From: Haloarcula ordinaria
GTDB taxonomy: Archaea > Halobacteriota > Halobacteria > Halobacteriales > Haloarculaceae
Assembly (NCBI RefSeq): GCF_029338275.1
Contig: NZ_CP119789.1
Location: forward strand, 2,542,001 to 2,606,000
Length of the DNA stretch: 64,000 nt
Reading direction: 5' to 3'
The position numbers and the translations under genes are program-made. Of this stretch, positions 26,530 to 34,734 are shown piece after piece (position 1 is the stretch's first letter; each line of letters begins with the position of its first letter). The notes below the pieces were generated by a model, which was not told the DNA's origin, did no database searches, and worked only from the letters and a program-made list of their open reading frames with translations.

Positions 26530-27551
26530 GGGTTGTCGTAGGTGTGGAAGTCGACGGACTGTTCGAGCAGTTCGTCGGGGAGGCCCGGGACTTCCTCGGA
26601 GCGGACCGGTCCCTGTTCCTCCAGGAGGTCCGGGTCTCGCGGGAAATCACGGAGCTGGAAGTGCACCGAGATGCCCGCCTTGGCTCCCTGACCGAGTGCG
26701 ACGGGGACCTGATTGTGGCCGGCCACCATGTCGCCGACGGCGTAGACCGTCTCGACGGACGTCTTGCCGTGGTCGTCGACCTCGACGGTGCCGTCGTCGT
26801 TGATATCACAGCCGAGTTCCCGGGCGAGGCCGTTGTTGTACTCGGCGCCGTACATCGCGAAGCCGCCCTTGTACTCGCGGACGCTCCCGTCCTCGAACTC
26901 CAGGGCCTTCAGCCAGCCATCCTCGCCGTTCTGGACGCCCGAGAGGTCCGCGTGAATCACGTCGATGGGGTGGTGTTCGAGCATCGCCGCCGTCTCGTCG
27001 CTCCAGGTCGGTTCGTCGCCCCGCGTCAGCAGGTCGACCTCGTCGGTGAAGTTCAGCATGATGGCAGCCACGTGTGCGGCGCTCTCGGAGTGTCCCATCA
27101 CGTACACCGACTCGTCGACGAACATGTAGGCGTCACAGTGCAGGCAGTAGTGCAGCCCGCGACCGGTCCGCGGGAGCGGCGGGTCGGGTCTGACGTCGTT
27201 GAACCCCGTCGCGAGCACGACGTACTCGGCCTCGTACGCCGCGTTGTTGCCCGAGAGGACGATGGTCTCGTCGTCCTCGCGGGTACAGGTCGTCACCATG
27301 TCCTGGTACAGGTCACAGCCGTAGCCCTCGAGTTGCTCGCAGCCGACGCCGAGAAACTCGGCACCGCTGGTCTCCTCCGTGACGCCCAGCACGTTGTGGA
27401 CCTCTTGCATCATCGCGGCGCGGCCGCCACCGCGGTTCACGAGGGCCGTCCGGTGTCCCAGTCGGGTGGTGTAGAGGGCCGCCGTCATGCCGGCCGGTCC
27501 GCCACCGACCACGACGACTTCGTACTCGTGACGCTCGGAGTGGTCACTCAT
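26526..27551 (-). CDS. Thioredoxin reductase-like NAD(P)/FAD oxidoreductase
   Basis: A 341-residue flavoprotein. The FAD motif VVVVGGGPAGMTAALY is at 12-27, the redox pair C136-x-x-C139 in HYCLHCD matches the CxxC of thioredoxin reductases, and the C-terminal GDMVAGHNQVPVALGQGAKAG motif closes the FAD site. The NAD motif is weaker (GHSESAAHVA in place of GxGxxA), so the reductant could differ. About 20 acidic residues extend the C-terminus. A thioredoxin gene is at 37.7 kb. The last base pairs overlap the convergent depolymerase gene by 4 nt. Confidence 0.87.
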   Translation of the reverse strand: MSDHSERHEYEVVVVGGGPAGMTAALYTTRLGHRTALVNRGGGRAAMMQEVHNVLGVTEETSGAEFLGVGCEQLEGYGCDLYQDMVTTCTREDDETIVLSGNNAAYEAEYVVLATGFNDVRPDPPLPRTGRGLHYCLHCDAYMFVDESVYVMGHSESAAHVAAIMLNFTDEVDLLTRGDEPTWSDETAAMLEHHPIDVIHADLSGVQNGEDGWLKALEFEDGSVREYKGGFAMYGAEYNNGLARELGCDINDDGTVEVDDHGKTSVETVYAVGDMVAGHNQVPVALGQGAKAGISVHFQLRDFPRDPDLLEEQGPVRSEEVPGLPDELLEQSVDFHTYDNP

Positions 27552-27837
27552 GCCGAGACCCTCGTGGCGCGTCGCGATATATCCCTATCAGTAATGGAGT
27601 TGATTCGATGCGTCGTGGACGGCCCTGTTAGCCCCGGGTGAACGTGGAAAGTGCCGGTGTCGTCGACAGTGACGGGTGTCTCGGAACTCATCGTCTATCG
27701 AGAGCGCCGAGAGCGTAGTTTAAGGTACCCCGGACGGGCACGAGCCGTTCCAGTCACCAGTACATTTGTATATCCCGAGTGTGTGAGCGGTGGACGTTCC
27801 CACACATCTTATACTGTGCAGACACGTACGCGTCGAT

Positions 27838-28248
27838 ATGCCCGTCTCCGATACCGACGAACTCCGGGAGATTCTCGAGCGAAAGCGCGTCGCCGTCGTC
27901 GGGTGTTCGACGACGCCCGGGAAGGACGCCCACGAGATTCCGAAGTACCTGCTCGAACAGGGGTACGACGTGGTACCGGTCAACCCCTTCGCGGACGAGA
28001 TATTCGGCCTGGAGGCCTACGACTCGCTCGCGGACGTCCCCGGCGAGATAGATATCGTCGACGTGTTCCGACCGAGCGACGAGGTGAGCGACATCGTCGA
28101 CGCGGCGCTCGAACGTGACGAGGATGCAGTCATCTGGTTACAGCTGGGCATCCACGACGACGAGGCCGTGGCACGAGCCGAGAAGGCTGGTCGACAGGTC
28201 GTCCAGGACCGCTGCATGAAACCGACGCACCAGCGCCTGATGGCCTGA
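27838..28248 (+). CDS. CoA-binding domain protein
   Basis: A 136-residue single CoA-binding (Rossmann-like) domain protein: RVAVVGCSTTPGKDAHEIPKYLLEQGYDVVPVNPF, the SLADVPGEIDIVDVFRP segment, and a C-terminal QDRCMKPTH. The family binds CoA but the role of stand-alone members is unknown. The ATG at 27838 has TATA-like CTTATACT about 27 nt upstream, so it is probably leaderless; codons upstream in the same frame are not conserved. It is followed by bolA and glutaredoxin genes on the same strand. Confidence 0.88.
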   Translation: MPVSDTDELREILERKRVAVVGCSTTPGKDAHEIPKYLLEQGYDVVPVNPFADEIFGLEAYDSLADVPGEIDIVDVFRPSDEVSDIVDAALERDEDAVIWLQLGIHDDEAVARAEKAGRQVVQDRCMKPTHQRLMA

Positions 28249-28300
28249 CAGGCCGGGCGAGAGGCCAAGGGTTTTGCCCGTTCCCCGCTTTCCTGCCGGT

Positions 28301-28546
28301 ATGAACGCTGACGAAGTCGCGGCCCTCATCGAACAGGAGATCACCGACGCCCAGGCGACTGTCACGACGCCGCGGGACCCCGACGACGACAAGCACTACG
28401 CCATCTCGGTCGTATCGCCGGCATTCGAGGGCAAGACACTCGTCGACCAACACCAGCTCGTCCACGACGCGCTGGGCGAGCATCTGACTCGCGACATCCA
28501 CGCCATCGAGCTGACGACGGCCACGCCGGAAGAAGCCTCGAACTGA
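28301..28546 (+). CDS. BolA-family protein
   Basis: An 81-residue BolA/IbaG-type protein with the family helix-turn-helix-like class II KH fold: VSPAFEGKTLVDQHQLVHDALGEHL then DIHAIELTTATPEE. BolA proteins work with monothiol glutaredoxins in iron-sulfur cluster trafficking and redox sensing. A monothiol glutaredoxin is encoded about 100 nt downstream on the same strand, supporting this. The ATG at 28301 is taken because the nine codons ahead of it lack conservation. Confidence 0.9.
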   Translation: MNADEVAALIEQEITDAQATVTTPRDPDDDKHYAISVVSPAFEGKTLVDQHQLVHDALGEHLTRDIHAIELTTATPEEASN

Positions 28547-28651
28547 GCGGCGAGGGACCGGGCCAACGCTCGGGCGCCAGTGGCAGAGCCTCCTCGAACG
28601 CGACCTGGCGGCAGCGGCACTGATTTACGCCTGGTGGCACTACGGAGAGAC

Positions 28652-28990
28652 ATGTCCTTCGAACCGGAGACGCTGTCTGACGAAGAGGTCACACAGAAAG
28701 TCGACGAGACCATCGCGAACAACGACGTCGTCCTGTTCATGAAAGGGACCGAGTTGCTGCCCCAGTGTGGCTACTCACGGAAGGCGCTCGGCCTCATCAA
28801 ACAGTACTGCGAAGACGTCGAGACCGTGGACGTCCTGCAGGCGACAGACGCGTTCCGGGCCGCACTCTCGGAACACAGCAACCGCGAGACGATTCCACAG
28901 ACGTTCGTCGACGGGGAGTTCGTCGGCGGGAGCGACATCCTAGAACAGCTCGACGAGCGCGGCGAGCTGGAGTCGACACTCGGCGCGTAA
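28652..28990 (+). CDS. Monothiol glutaredoxin (CGYS type)
   Basis: A 112-residue monothiol glutaredoxin. The active site is C39-G40-Y41-S42, related to the CGFS of the Grx4/GrxD class, with Lys31 in FMKGT and TIPQTFVDGEFVGGSDI completing the glutathione-like thiol and cluster site. Such proteins carry Fe2S2 clusters with BolA partners. Haloarchaea lack glutathione and use gamma-glutamylcysteine, so the bound thiol is likely different. The ATG at 28652 gives the family length. BolA lies upstream. Confidence 0.93.
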   Translation: MSFEPETLSDEEVTQKVDETIANNDVVLFMKGTELLPQCGYSRKALGLIKQYCEDVETVDVLQATDAFRAALSEHSNRETIPQTFVDGEFVGGSDILEQLDERGELESTLGA

Positions 28991-29036
28991 GCCAAGAAAC
29001 ACGCGAGAACCGAAGGTGGGAGAAGACTGACGCCGT

Positions 29037-29207
29037 TCAGTCGTCTTTCATCTCGCCGAGCTTGTCGACGAGGTCCGACGTCGAGGCGTCGGTCTCGAAC
29101 GACACGTCGCCGTCGTGGTCGTTCTCGTGGACGGCCACGCCGTCGCTGTCGTCGGTATCTACGTTCTGGTCTTGCTGCTCAGACTCGTCGTAGCTTCCAA
29201 AACCCAT
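29037..29207 (-). CDS. Small acidic protein (MGFGSYDESEQ type)
   Basis: A 56-residue acidic protein starting MGFGSYDESEQQDQ, a start I recognise from short conserved haloarchaeal proteins (DUF5786-like, by memory), with a helical end SDLVDKLGEMKDD. It is divergent from the FttA gene. A T-rich run TTTTTTGC lies about 25-30 nt upstream and may be its promoter. The function is unknown, and net charge suggests a soluble or partner-bound protein. Confidence 0.7.
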   Translation of the reverse strand: MGFGSYDESEQQDQNVDTDDSDGVAVHENDHDGDVSFETDASTSDLVDKLGEMKDD

Positions 29208-29433
29208 GTACGGAAGTAGGTCGACCAGTGGCAAAAAACGTCCGATAGTGCTCGCCTTCGGCGTGTGGTACCGAGTCGCGCTGCGAGCGCCGGACCGATA
29301 CGGAGCGACGTTCCCAGTACTCCGGGAAGCAAAGGTTCTTGTTTCTGCTCGGTCTTTCGGTATACAACGATACCCGGTAGCCGTTGTTCTTGCGACGGCG
29401 ATGTGGTCTTCAACGGATAGGTTTCCCGTATAC

Positions 29434-31356
29434 ATGAGTACTGCAGACGAGACATTGGCGGAGATCAAAGCACAGGTCGAATCGGAGACCCCGAGCGACA
29501 TCACCATCGAGTCGGTGACGTTCGAGGGGCCGGAACTGGTCATCTACACGCCGGACGCCCAGACGGTGGCGAACCGTGACGGCATCGTCCGGAATCTGGC
29601 CCAGGCCCTCCGGAAGCGAATCAACGTCCGTCCCACCCAGGACGCGCTGGTCCCGCCCAAGGAGGCCCAGCCGCGAATCGAGGAGATTATCCCCGAGGAC
29701 GCGGGCGTCCAGAACCTCGATTTCGACACCCAGACCGGCGAGGTGTTCATCGAGGCGGAGAAACCGGGTCGGGTCATCGGTCGCCACGGCGAGACGCTGG
29801 ACCAGATCGCCGCCAGCGTCGGCTGGACCCCCGAAGTCGTCCGGACGCCGCCCATGGAGTCCTCGACGGTCTCGAACGTCCGGAACTTCCTGAAACAGGA
29901 GCGCGACGAGCGCCGTGACATCTTGGAACGGGTCGGCCGGCAGATCAACCGGCCGACGACGGCCGACGACGACTGGGTCCGTCTGACGACGCTCGGCTGC
30001 TGTCGGGAGGTCGGCCGCGCCTCGTTCATTCTCTCGACGCCCGAATCGCGCATCCTCATCGACTGTGGTGACAAGCCCGGCGCCCAGGGCGAGGTCCCCT
30101 ACCTCCAGGTGCCCGAAGCGCTCGCGGCGGGCCCGAACTCCATCGACGCCGTCGTCCTGACCCACGCCCACCTCGACCACTCGGCGCTCATCCCCATCCT
30201 GTTCAAGTACGGCTACGACGGCCCCATCTACACCACGGCGCCCACGCGCGACCTGATGGGACTCCTCCAGCTGGACTACCTCGACGTCGCCGCCAAAGAG
30301 GGACGCACCCCTCCGTACGAGAGCCAGCAGGTCCGGGACGCGTTGAAACACACCATTCCCCTGGAGTTCGGCAACGTCACCGACATCGCGCCCGACGTGA
30401 AGCTGACGATGCACAACGCCGGCCACATCCTGGGCTCGGCGGTGTGTCACTTCCACATCGGCGAGGGCCGGTACAACGTCGCCTTCTCCGGCGACATCCA
30501 CTACAAGGACACCCGGCTGCTCGACGGCGCAGTCAACGACTTCCCGCGCGTGGAGACGCTCGTACTCGAATCCACCTACGGCGGCAAGAACGACTACCAG
30601 ACCGACCAGGAGGACTCCGAGCGCGTCCTCAAGCGGGTCATCAACGAGGCCCACGAGAAGGAGGGGAAGATACTCATCCCCGCCTTCGCAGTCGGGCGTT
30701 CCCAGGAACTGATGCTCGTTCTCGAAGAGGCGATGCGGAAGGGGGACATCCCGACGATGCCCGTCTACCTCGACGGGATGATACGCGAGGCGACGGCCAT
30801 CCACACGGCCTATCCCGAGTACCTCCGCGGGAACCTCCGCCAGCGAATCCTCTACGAGGACGAGAACCCGTTCCTCGCCGAGCAGTTCGCGCAGGTCGAC
30901 GGCGGCGAGGAGATGCGCCAGGACATCGTCGACGAGGAACCGGCCATCATCCTCACCACCTCCGGGATGGTCACGGGTGGGCCGGTCATGTCGTGGCTCC
31001 GCCTGCTCGGTGGCGACCCGGACAACACGATGGTGTTCGTCGGTTACCAGGCCGAGGGGACCCTCGGGCGACAGATTCAGCGCGGCCAGGACGAGATATC
31101 GCTCTCGGACGGCAGCGGCCCGCGCGCCGAGCGCGTCAGCCTGAAGATGGGCGTCGAGACGGTCGACGGGTTCTCCGGTCACGCCGACCGACAGGGCTTA
31201 GAGACGTTCGTCGAGACGATGCACCCCCGTCCGGAGAAGGTCCTCTGTGTCCACGGCGACGAATCCTCGACGAACCAGCTGTCGTCGGCGCTCTACCAGA
31301 AGTTCAACATGCGGACGTTCAACCCGAAGAACCTGGAGACGTTCCGGTTCGTCTGA
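29434..31356 (+). CDS. fttA: FttA/aCPSF1: transcription termination ribonuclease
   Basis: A 640-residue beta-CASP metallo-beta-lactamase of the archaeal CPSF73 family: two N-terminal KH-like domains (to about 175; GRVIGRHGETLDQI), then the MBL core with H244-A-H246-L-D248-H249, and the beta-CASP domain with SGDIHY, ESTYGG, HVHGDE-type segments and SGHAD. The orthologue cleaves nascent RNA and terminates transcription by RNA polymerase. The ATG at 29434 gives the normal length; the upstream open frame (to 29206) is non-homologous. It is monocistronic and divergent from the small acidic gene. Confidence 0.96.
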   Translation: MSTADETLAEIKAQVESETPSDITIESVTFEGPELVIYTPDAQTVANRDGIVRNLAQALRKRINVRPTQDALVPPKEAQPRIEEIIPEDAGVQNLDFDTQTGEVFIEAEKPGRVIGRHGETLDQIAASVGWTPEVVRTPPMESSTVSNVRNFLKQERDERRDILERVGRQINRPTTADDDWVRLTTLGCCREVGRASFILSTPESRILIDCGDKPGAQGEVPYLQVPEALAAGPNSIDAVVLTHAHLDHSALIPILFKYGYDGPIYTTAPTRDLMGLLQLDYLDVAAKEGRTPPYESQQVRDALKHTIPLEFGNVTDIAPDVKLTMHNAGHILGSAVCHFHIGEGRYNVAFSGDIHYKDTRLLDGAVNDFPRVETLVLESTYGGKNDYQTDQEDSERVLKRVINEAHEKEGKILIPAFAVGRSQELMLVLEEAMRKGDIPTMPVYLDGMIREATAIHTAYPEYLRGNLRQRILYEDENPFLAEQFAQVDGGEEMRQDIVDEEPAIILTTSGMVTGGPVMSWLRLLGGDPDNTMVFVGYQAEGTLGRQIQRGQDEISLSDGSGPRAERVSLKMGVETVDGFSGHADRQGLETFVETMHPRPEKVLCVHGDESSTNQLSSALYQKFNMRTFNPKNLETFRFV

Positions 31357-31428
31357 GCGGCACTGACGTTCGAGCACGGCCGCAGACGCGGTCGAGTCGG
31401 CTGCGGCGGTTGGTCAGACCCTGACTGG

Positions 31429-31653
31429 TCAGTACGTGTCCAACCCGATAAGCGAGTTCAGCGGGCACTTCTGCGTGAGCGCGGTCACCGTCAGCACCGC
31501 GCCGACGACCAACAGGAGTCCAGCGACAACAAGCCCCGTCGTCCCGGCCGCGAGGGTAAAGAGGCCGGCGAGGGCGGCCACACCGACGAGGAGGAGTGCG
31601 GGTCCGAGCACGAGGCGAGCAATTCTGTCGAGTCCACCGACGTTCTTCTCCAT
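31429..31653 (-). CDS. DUF2892 / YgaP-like membrane protein
   Basis: A 74-residue membrane protein with two hydrophobic helices (about 13-32 and 38-57). The conserved start EKNVGGLDRIARLVLG and end KCPLNSLIGLDTY are the marks of the DUF2892 family, found alone or fused to rhodaneses (YgaP). The single Cys in the KCPLN motif is invariant in the family. A role in sulfur or cyanide metabolism has been suggested for YgaP only; a link to the sulfur genes 2 kb away is speculative. Confidence 0.9.
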   Translation of the reverse strand: MEKNVGGLDRIARLVLGPALLLVGVAALAGLFTLAAGTTGLVVAGLLLVVGAVLTVTALTQKCPLNSLIGLDTY

Positions 31654-31760
31654 GGGTATTTCTACATCAGTGTATAGTCACCCCACTACTATGAATATAT
31701 CGCCGTGTTCTCAGTACTCGGGAACTCCGTTCGGTCGTTCACCGAGCGAAATCCGTCGGC

Positions 31761-32804
31761 TCACTCCTCTGTCGTCTCGCTCTGCCGGTCTTCTCCGGAC
31801 TCGTCGAGGTTGAGCGCCGCCAGGAGCCGGGCGCTGACGATCTGTTCGACCATATCGACCAGCTGTGTGTCGTCGTTGGTGTAGTCGGCGAAAAGCCCGA
31901 GCGAAATCTGTCCGCCGGCCATCTCCCGGTGTCCCCCGGCACTCCCCACGTCGTCGAACGCTTCGTTGAGGACGTTACCGATGTGGATTCGGGGGTCCGT
32001 CGAACGGCCACTGAACTGGATACTGTCGTCGATGATACCGAAGACGATTGCGGTGTCGACGCCCTCCAGCGTCGCCAGGTAGTCGGCCGCCTGCGGGAGT
32101 GCGTCACGTTCTCTGGTCCGCCCGACGTGGGAGAGGAGCACCGAGCCGCGGACGACGCGGTTCTCGATAGCGTCGGCGATGGCGTCGACCGTCGCCCCGC
32201 TGACAGCCGGCGAGGAGAGCTGGCGCAGCAGCTGGTCGTCGACGTACTCCTGGAGGAAGCTCGCCGCTTCGTACTCCGCCGGGGTGGTCCCGCGGAGGAA
32301 GCCGAGCGTCTCCTGGCGGATGGCGAAGAGGAGCGCCGTCGCGAGTGTGCTGCTGAGGTCGACTTCGAGGGATTCGAGGTAGGTCGTCAGGATGGTGGCT
32401 GTCGCGCCGATCTCCTCGCGGTGGTCGACGTACCGGCCGCTGACGTCCTCCGCCGGATGGTGGTCGATGACGATGTCGACGAGCGTGCCCGGCGGGACGT
32501 TGTTGTTCTCGCCAGGCACAGAGTGGTCGACGAAGGCCAGCAGCGACCCGGCGGGGCGATCGGTGACGAGGTCCGGGTCGAACGGTTGGAGGTCGACCTC
32601 GAGGAGGTTGACGAACGCGCGGTTCTGTTGGTGTGAGATGTCCCCGCTGTAGAGGATACGGCGCTCGTCGATGCCCGCCGTCGCCGCGATGCGGCCGAGC
32701 GCGAGCGCGCTCGCCAGACAGTCCGGGTCCGGGTTGTTGTGGCAGACGATGGTTATCTCGTCGGCGTCGAGGAGTATCGACTGCAGGGCCTGAACGTCGC
32801 TCAT
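31761..32804 (-). CDS. DHH-family phosphoesterase
   Basis: A 347-residue DHH/DHHA1 protein. Motif I NPDPDCLAS (24-32), motif II with VDHS, motif III DHHP and the C-terminal GGHREMAGGQ mark a manganese-dependent phosphoesterase of the NrnA/RecJ-like group that may degrade nanoRNA or cyclic dinucleotide products such as pApA. Family members here commonly lack an exonuclease domain extension. It is followed upstream by a 134-nt promoter region shared with the 42-residue membrane protein gene. Confidence 0.92.
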   Translation of the reverse strand: MSDVQALQSILLDADEITIVCHNNPDPDCLASALALGRIAATAGIDERRILYSGDISHQQNRAFVNLLEVDLQPFDPDLVTDRPAGSLLAFVDHSVPGENNNVPPGTLVDIVIDHHPAEDVSGRYVDHREEIGATATILTTYLESLEVDLSSTLATALLFAIRQETLGFLRGTTPAEYEAASFLQEYVDDQLLRQLSSPAVSGATVDAIADAIENRVVRGSVLLSHVGRTRERDALPQAADYLATLEGVDTAIVFGIIDDSIQFSGRSTDPRIHIGNVLNEAFDDVGSAGGHREMAGGQISLGLFADYTNDDTQLVDMVEQIVSARLLAALNLDESGEDRQSETTEE

Positions 32805-32938
32805 CGTACGTCGGTTGTATCGGCAGCCTGAAATACTCTCCCCGGACAGCGCTGGCTCCCTGAACGGCTGCCTCCTCGACTGACGACGCTCACGCCGCGA
32901 AGCCGAAGTTTCTCGGGCCTGGCGAACGAACGGTGTGT

Positions 32939-33067
32939 ATGAGCAACGAGCCTGCGGGCAAGGATACGTCGCTCCCGTGGTATCTGAAGGTCGTCATCCT
33001 CGTCTTGCTGCTGGTCGTGCTGTTCGTCATCGTCGTCGACATCATGCACTTCGCGAGCGCGTTCTGA
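32939..33067 (+). CDS. 42-residue single-pass membrane protein
   Basis: A short gene encoding a polar N-terminus (MSNEPAGKDTSLPWYLK), a continuous Val/Leu/Ile helix of about 17-19 residues, and a short polar end (HFASAF). The first residues before the helix and a positively charged Lys predict a cytoplasmic N-terminus. It is too small for any enzymatic role and would act as a membrane peptide or subunit. The composition and clean start and stop make it convincing, though no family is recognised. Confidence 0.65.
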   Translation: MSNEPAGKDTSLPWYLKVVILVLLLVVLFVIVVDIMHFASAF

Positions 33068-33094
33068 CGATGGCAGGTCGGGACGGGAACGCCC

Positions 33095-33670
33095 TCAGAC
33101 CAGCAGCTGGATGTCAGCGTCGACCATCTCCTGGAAGGCGGTGGCCGCGCCGACGCCGACGGTGACGCCGTCGTAGAAGTCGTCCTCGTCGTATTCGAGC
33201 AGGTCGATGGTCATCTGACAGGCCTGCAGGTCGACCCCGGTGTCCAGCGACATCTGGATGAGCTCCTCGACGCTGGCGACGTCGTTATCCGCGATTCGCT
33301 TTCGCATCATACGCGAGGTCATCGCGTCCATCCCGGGCAGCGCCGCGATGGCGTTTGGCATCGGCATGTTGGGGTTGCCGACGGCGCTCAGCTGGAGGTC
33401 CGAGGAGTGCTCCTCGTGGAGTATCTCGAGCCCCCAGAACGTGTGGAAGACGGTCACGTCGTAGCCGAAGGCGGCCGCCGTGCTCGCGAGGATGAGCGGC
33501 GGGTAGGCCATATCGAGGGTCCCTTTCGTGGCGATGATGACCATCTTCTGTTGGTCGTCCGCGAGGTCGTCTCTGACCGCCGCGAGCTCCGACTCCAGCT
33601 CCTCGACTCTCGCCTCGAGCCGGGCGACGTCCGGCGTGGGGTCGCTCGCGGACGCGTCGTCGGTACTCAT
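33095..33670 (-). CDS. DsrE/DsrF/DrsH-like protein
   Basis: A 191-residue protein of the DsrE-like family. An N-terminal acidic coiled coil (about 10-45) precedes a core that starts KMVIIATKGTLDMAYPPLILASTAAAFGYDVTVFHTFWGLEIL. DsrE-family proteins trap and pass persulfide sulfur through a cysteine, and the Cys in LQACQMTIDLLEYD is the candidate. It sits 54 nt downstream of the TusA-like gene, on the opposite strand from the YeeE/YedE pair. Together these suggest a sulfur-relay and import set. The ATG at 33670 is preferred over GTG four codons earlier. Confidence 0.88.
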   Translation of the reverse strand: MSTDDASASDPTPDVARLEARVEELESELAAVRDDLADDQQKMVIIATKGTLDMAYPPLILASTAAAFGYDVTVFHTFWGLEILHEEHSSDLQLSAVGNPNMPMPNAIAALPGMDAMTSRMMRKRIADNDVASVEELIQMSLDTGVDLQACQMTIDLLEYDEDDFYDGVTVGVGAATAFQEMVDADIQLLV

Positions 33671-33724
33671 CTCAGTGCTCACCCTCCCAGCGACCGCACA
33701 CGGTCAGCGAACGGCGCGCCGTCA

Positions 33725-33988
33725 TCATGCCACCCTGGCGACGAAGTGTCGGAACACCGTCTCGCCGGCCTCGTCGCTCTCCTGCTGGTCGACCAGTTCC
33801 ACGTTCGCTGTCGACTCGGCCCAGCCGCCGATGTCGCTCATGCTGCCTGGGTCCGTCGCCAGCACCTCGAGGGTCTCGCCCTCGGCGATACCGTCGACGG
33901 CTTGCTTGGTCTTGATGACCGGCATCGGGCAGTTCTCGCCGCGCACGTCCAGCGTTTCGGTGACGTCGATATCTGAATTCATCGTCAT
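33725..33988 (-). CDS. TusA-family sulfurtransferase
   Basis: An 87-residue TusA/SirA-like protein. The catalytic Cys is in ENCPMPVIKTKQA, directly after LDVRGE, giving the family C-P-x-P signature. It carries persulfide sulfur to acceptors such as molybdenum cofactor or tRNA enzymes. It is the first gene of a minus-strand pair with the DsrE-like gene and is divergent from the YeeE pair, across a 251-nt AT-richer region with several promoter-like elements. Confidence 0.93.
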   Translation of the reverse strand: MTMNSDIDVTETLDVRGENCPMPVIKTKQAVDGIAEGETLEVLATDPGSMSDIGGWAESTANVELVDQQESDEAGETVFRHFVARVA

Positions 33989-34239
33989 TCCTCGCCCGGT
34001 AGTATTGCCCCGGATCGTAAAAACCCTGCGATAGTCTTGTTTAGTAGTTCCAATATAGATGTCCAGTTACCTATGAGAAACGGCTTATTAGTCCGTTTTT
34101 CGGGTTTTGTCCGAGTACATCCAAAGTCTTATTTTGAAGAGTGTACAAGACTCGTCCAGATGTACGAGACAGTTTCAACGGATTCAGTCGACCACGCGAG
34201 ACAGGAGCCGGCTGCCAAGTCGGAGGTGCAGCGACACAG
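33989..34239. promoter_or_regulatory. Divergent regulatory region of the sulfur genes
   Basis: The 251-nt gap is distinctly AT-richer than its flanks and contains TATA-like runs (AATATAG near 34053, CTTATTAG at 34082-34089, CTTATTTTG near 34128). Just after the last of these is a direct repeat TGTACAAGAC / TGTACGAGAC at 34142-34151 and 34161-34170. A Shine-Dalgarno GGAGGT at 34222-34227 precedes the first YeeE gene. The layout suits a regulator acting on both sides. Confidence 0.45.
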
Positions 34240-34734
34240 ATGACGGCGCTCGCACAGCTCGCGTTCGCACCGGAGCTGTTCCCGAACGGCGTCGCCCAGT
34301 ATCTCATCGGCGGGTTCTTCGTCGGGTTCGGGATCAGCGTCATCTACCTGGGCACCGGCATCATCGCCGGGAACAGCACGTTCCTCGAGACGTCGCTCTC
34401 CTACGTCTCGAAACTCCCGCGGTTCAACATCCCGCGGTTCGTCGAGTCCCGTGACTGGCGCGTCCTGTTCACCGCGAGCATCATTCTCGGCGCCGTCGCC
34501 TACAAAGCCATCTTCGACCCGTCCATCTTCGTCACCGAAGTGCAGTGGTGGCGTCTCCTGGGCGGCGGTGTCCTCGTCGGAATAGGGACGCGAATCGGGA
34601 AGGGCTGTACCGCGGGCCACGGCGTCTGTGGCGTCGGGTCCGTCTCCCGGACCTCGCTAGTCAACGTCGCGCTGTTCGTCGGGACGGCCATCGTCGTCGC
34701 ACTCGGTGTCGCAGCGATGGGGGTGACGCCCTGA
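34240..34734 (+). CDS. YeeE/YedE sulfur-transport protein, first half
   Basis: A 164-residue membrane protein of the YeeE/YedE (TsuA-like) family. Several helices are visible, together with the cysteine motif GKGCTAGHGVCGVG near 125-140. In TsuA, conserved cysteines relay thiosulfate through the membrane. The ATG at 34240 is preceded by GGAGGT 12 nt upstream; the earlier part of the open frame lies in the promoter region. The next gene encodes a second short YeeE-like protein overlapping by TGATG. The two halves likely assemble as a pair equivalent to one full-length transporter. Confidence 0.88.
   Translation: MTALAQLAFAPELFPNGVAQYLIGGFFVGFGISVIYLGTGIIAGNSTFLETSLSYVSKLPRFNIPRFVESRDWRVLFTASIILGAVAYKAIFDPSIFVTEVQWWRLLGGGVLVGIGTRIGKGCTAGHGVCGVGSVSRTSLVNVALFVGTAIVVALGVAAMGVTP

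Noticed and set aside
25656..27641. 661-codon plus-strand frame across phaZ and the flavoprotein gene
   Set aside because: It is an opposite- or alternative-frame shadow rich in Arg, Gly and Pro with no motifs; the two real genes explain the region.
29410..31182. 590-codon minus-strand frame over the FttA gene
   Set aside because: The plus strand encodes a complete FttA with KH, MBL and beta-CASP motifs; the opposite frame is a typical antisense shadow.
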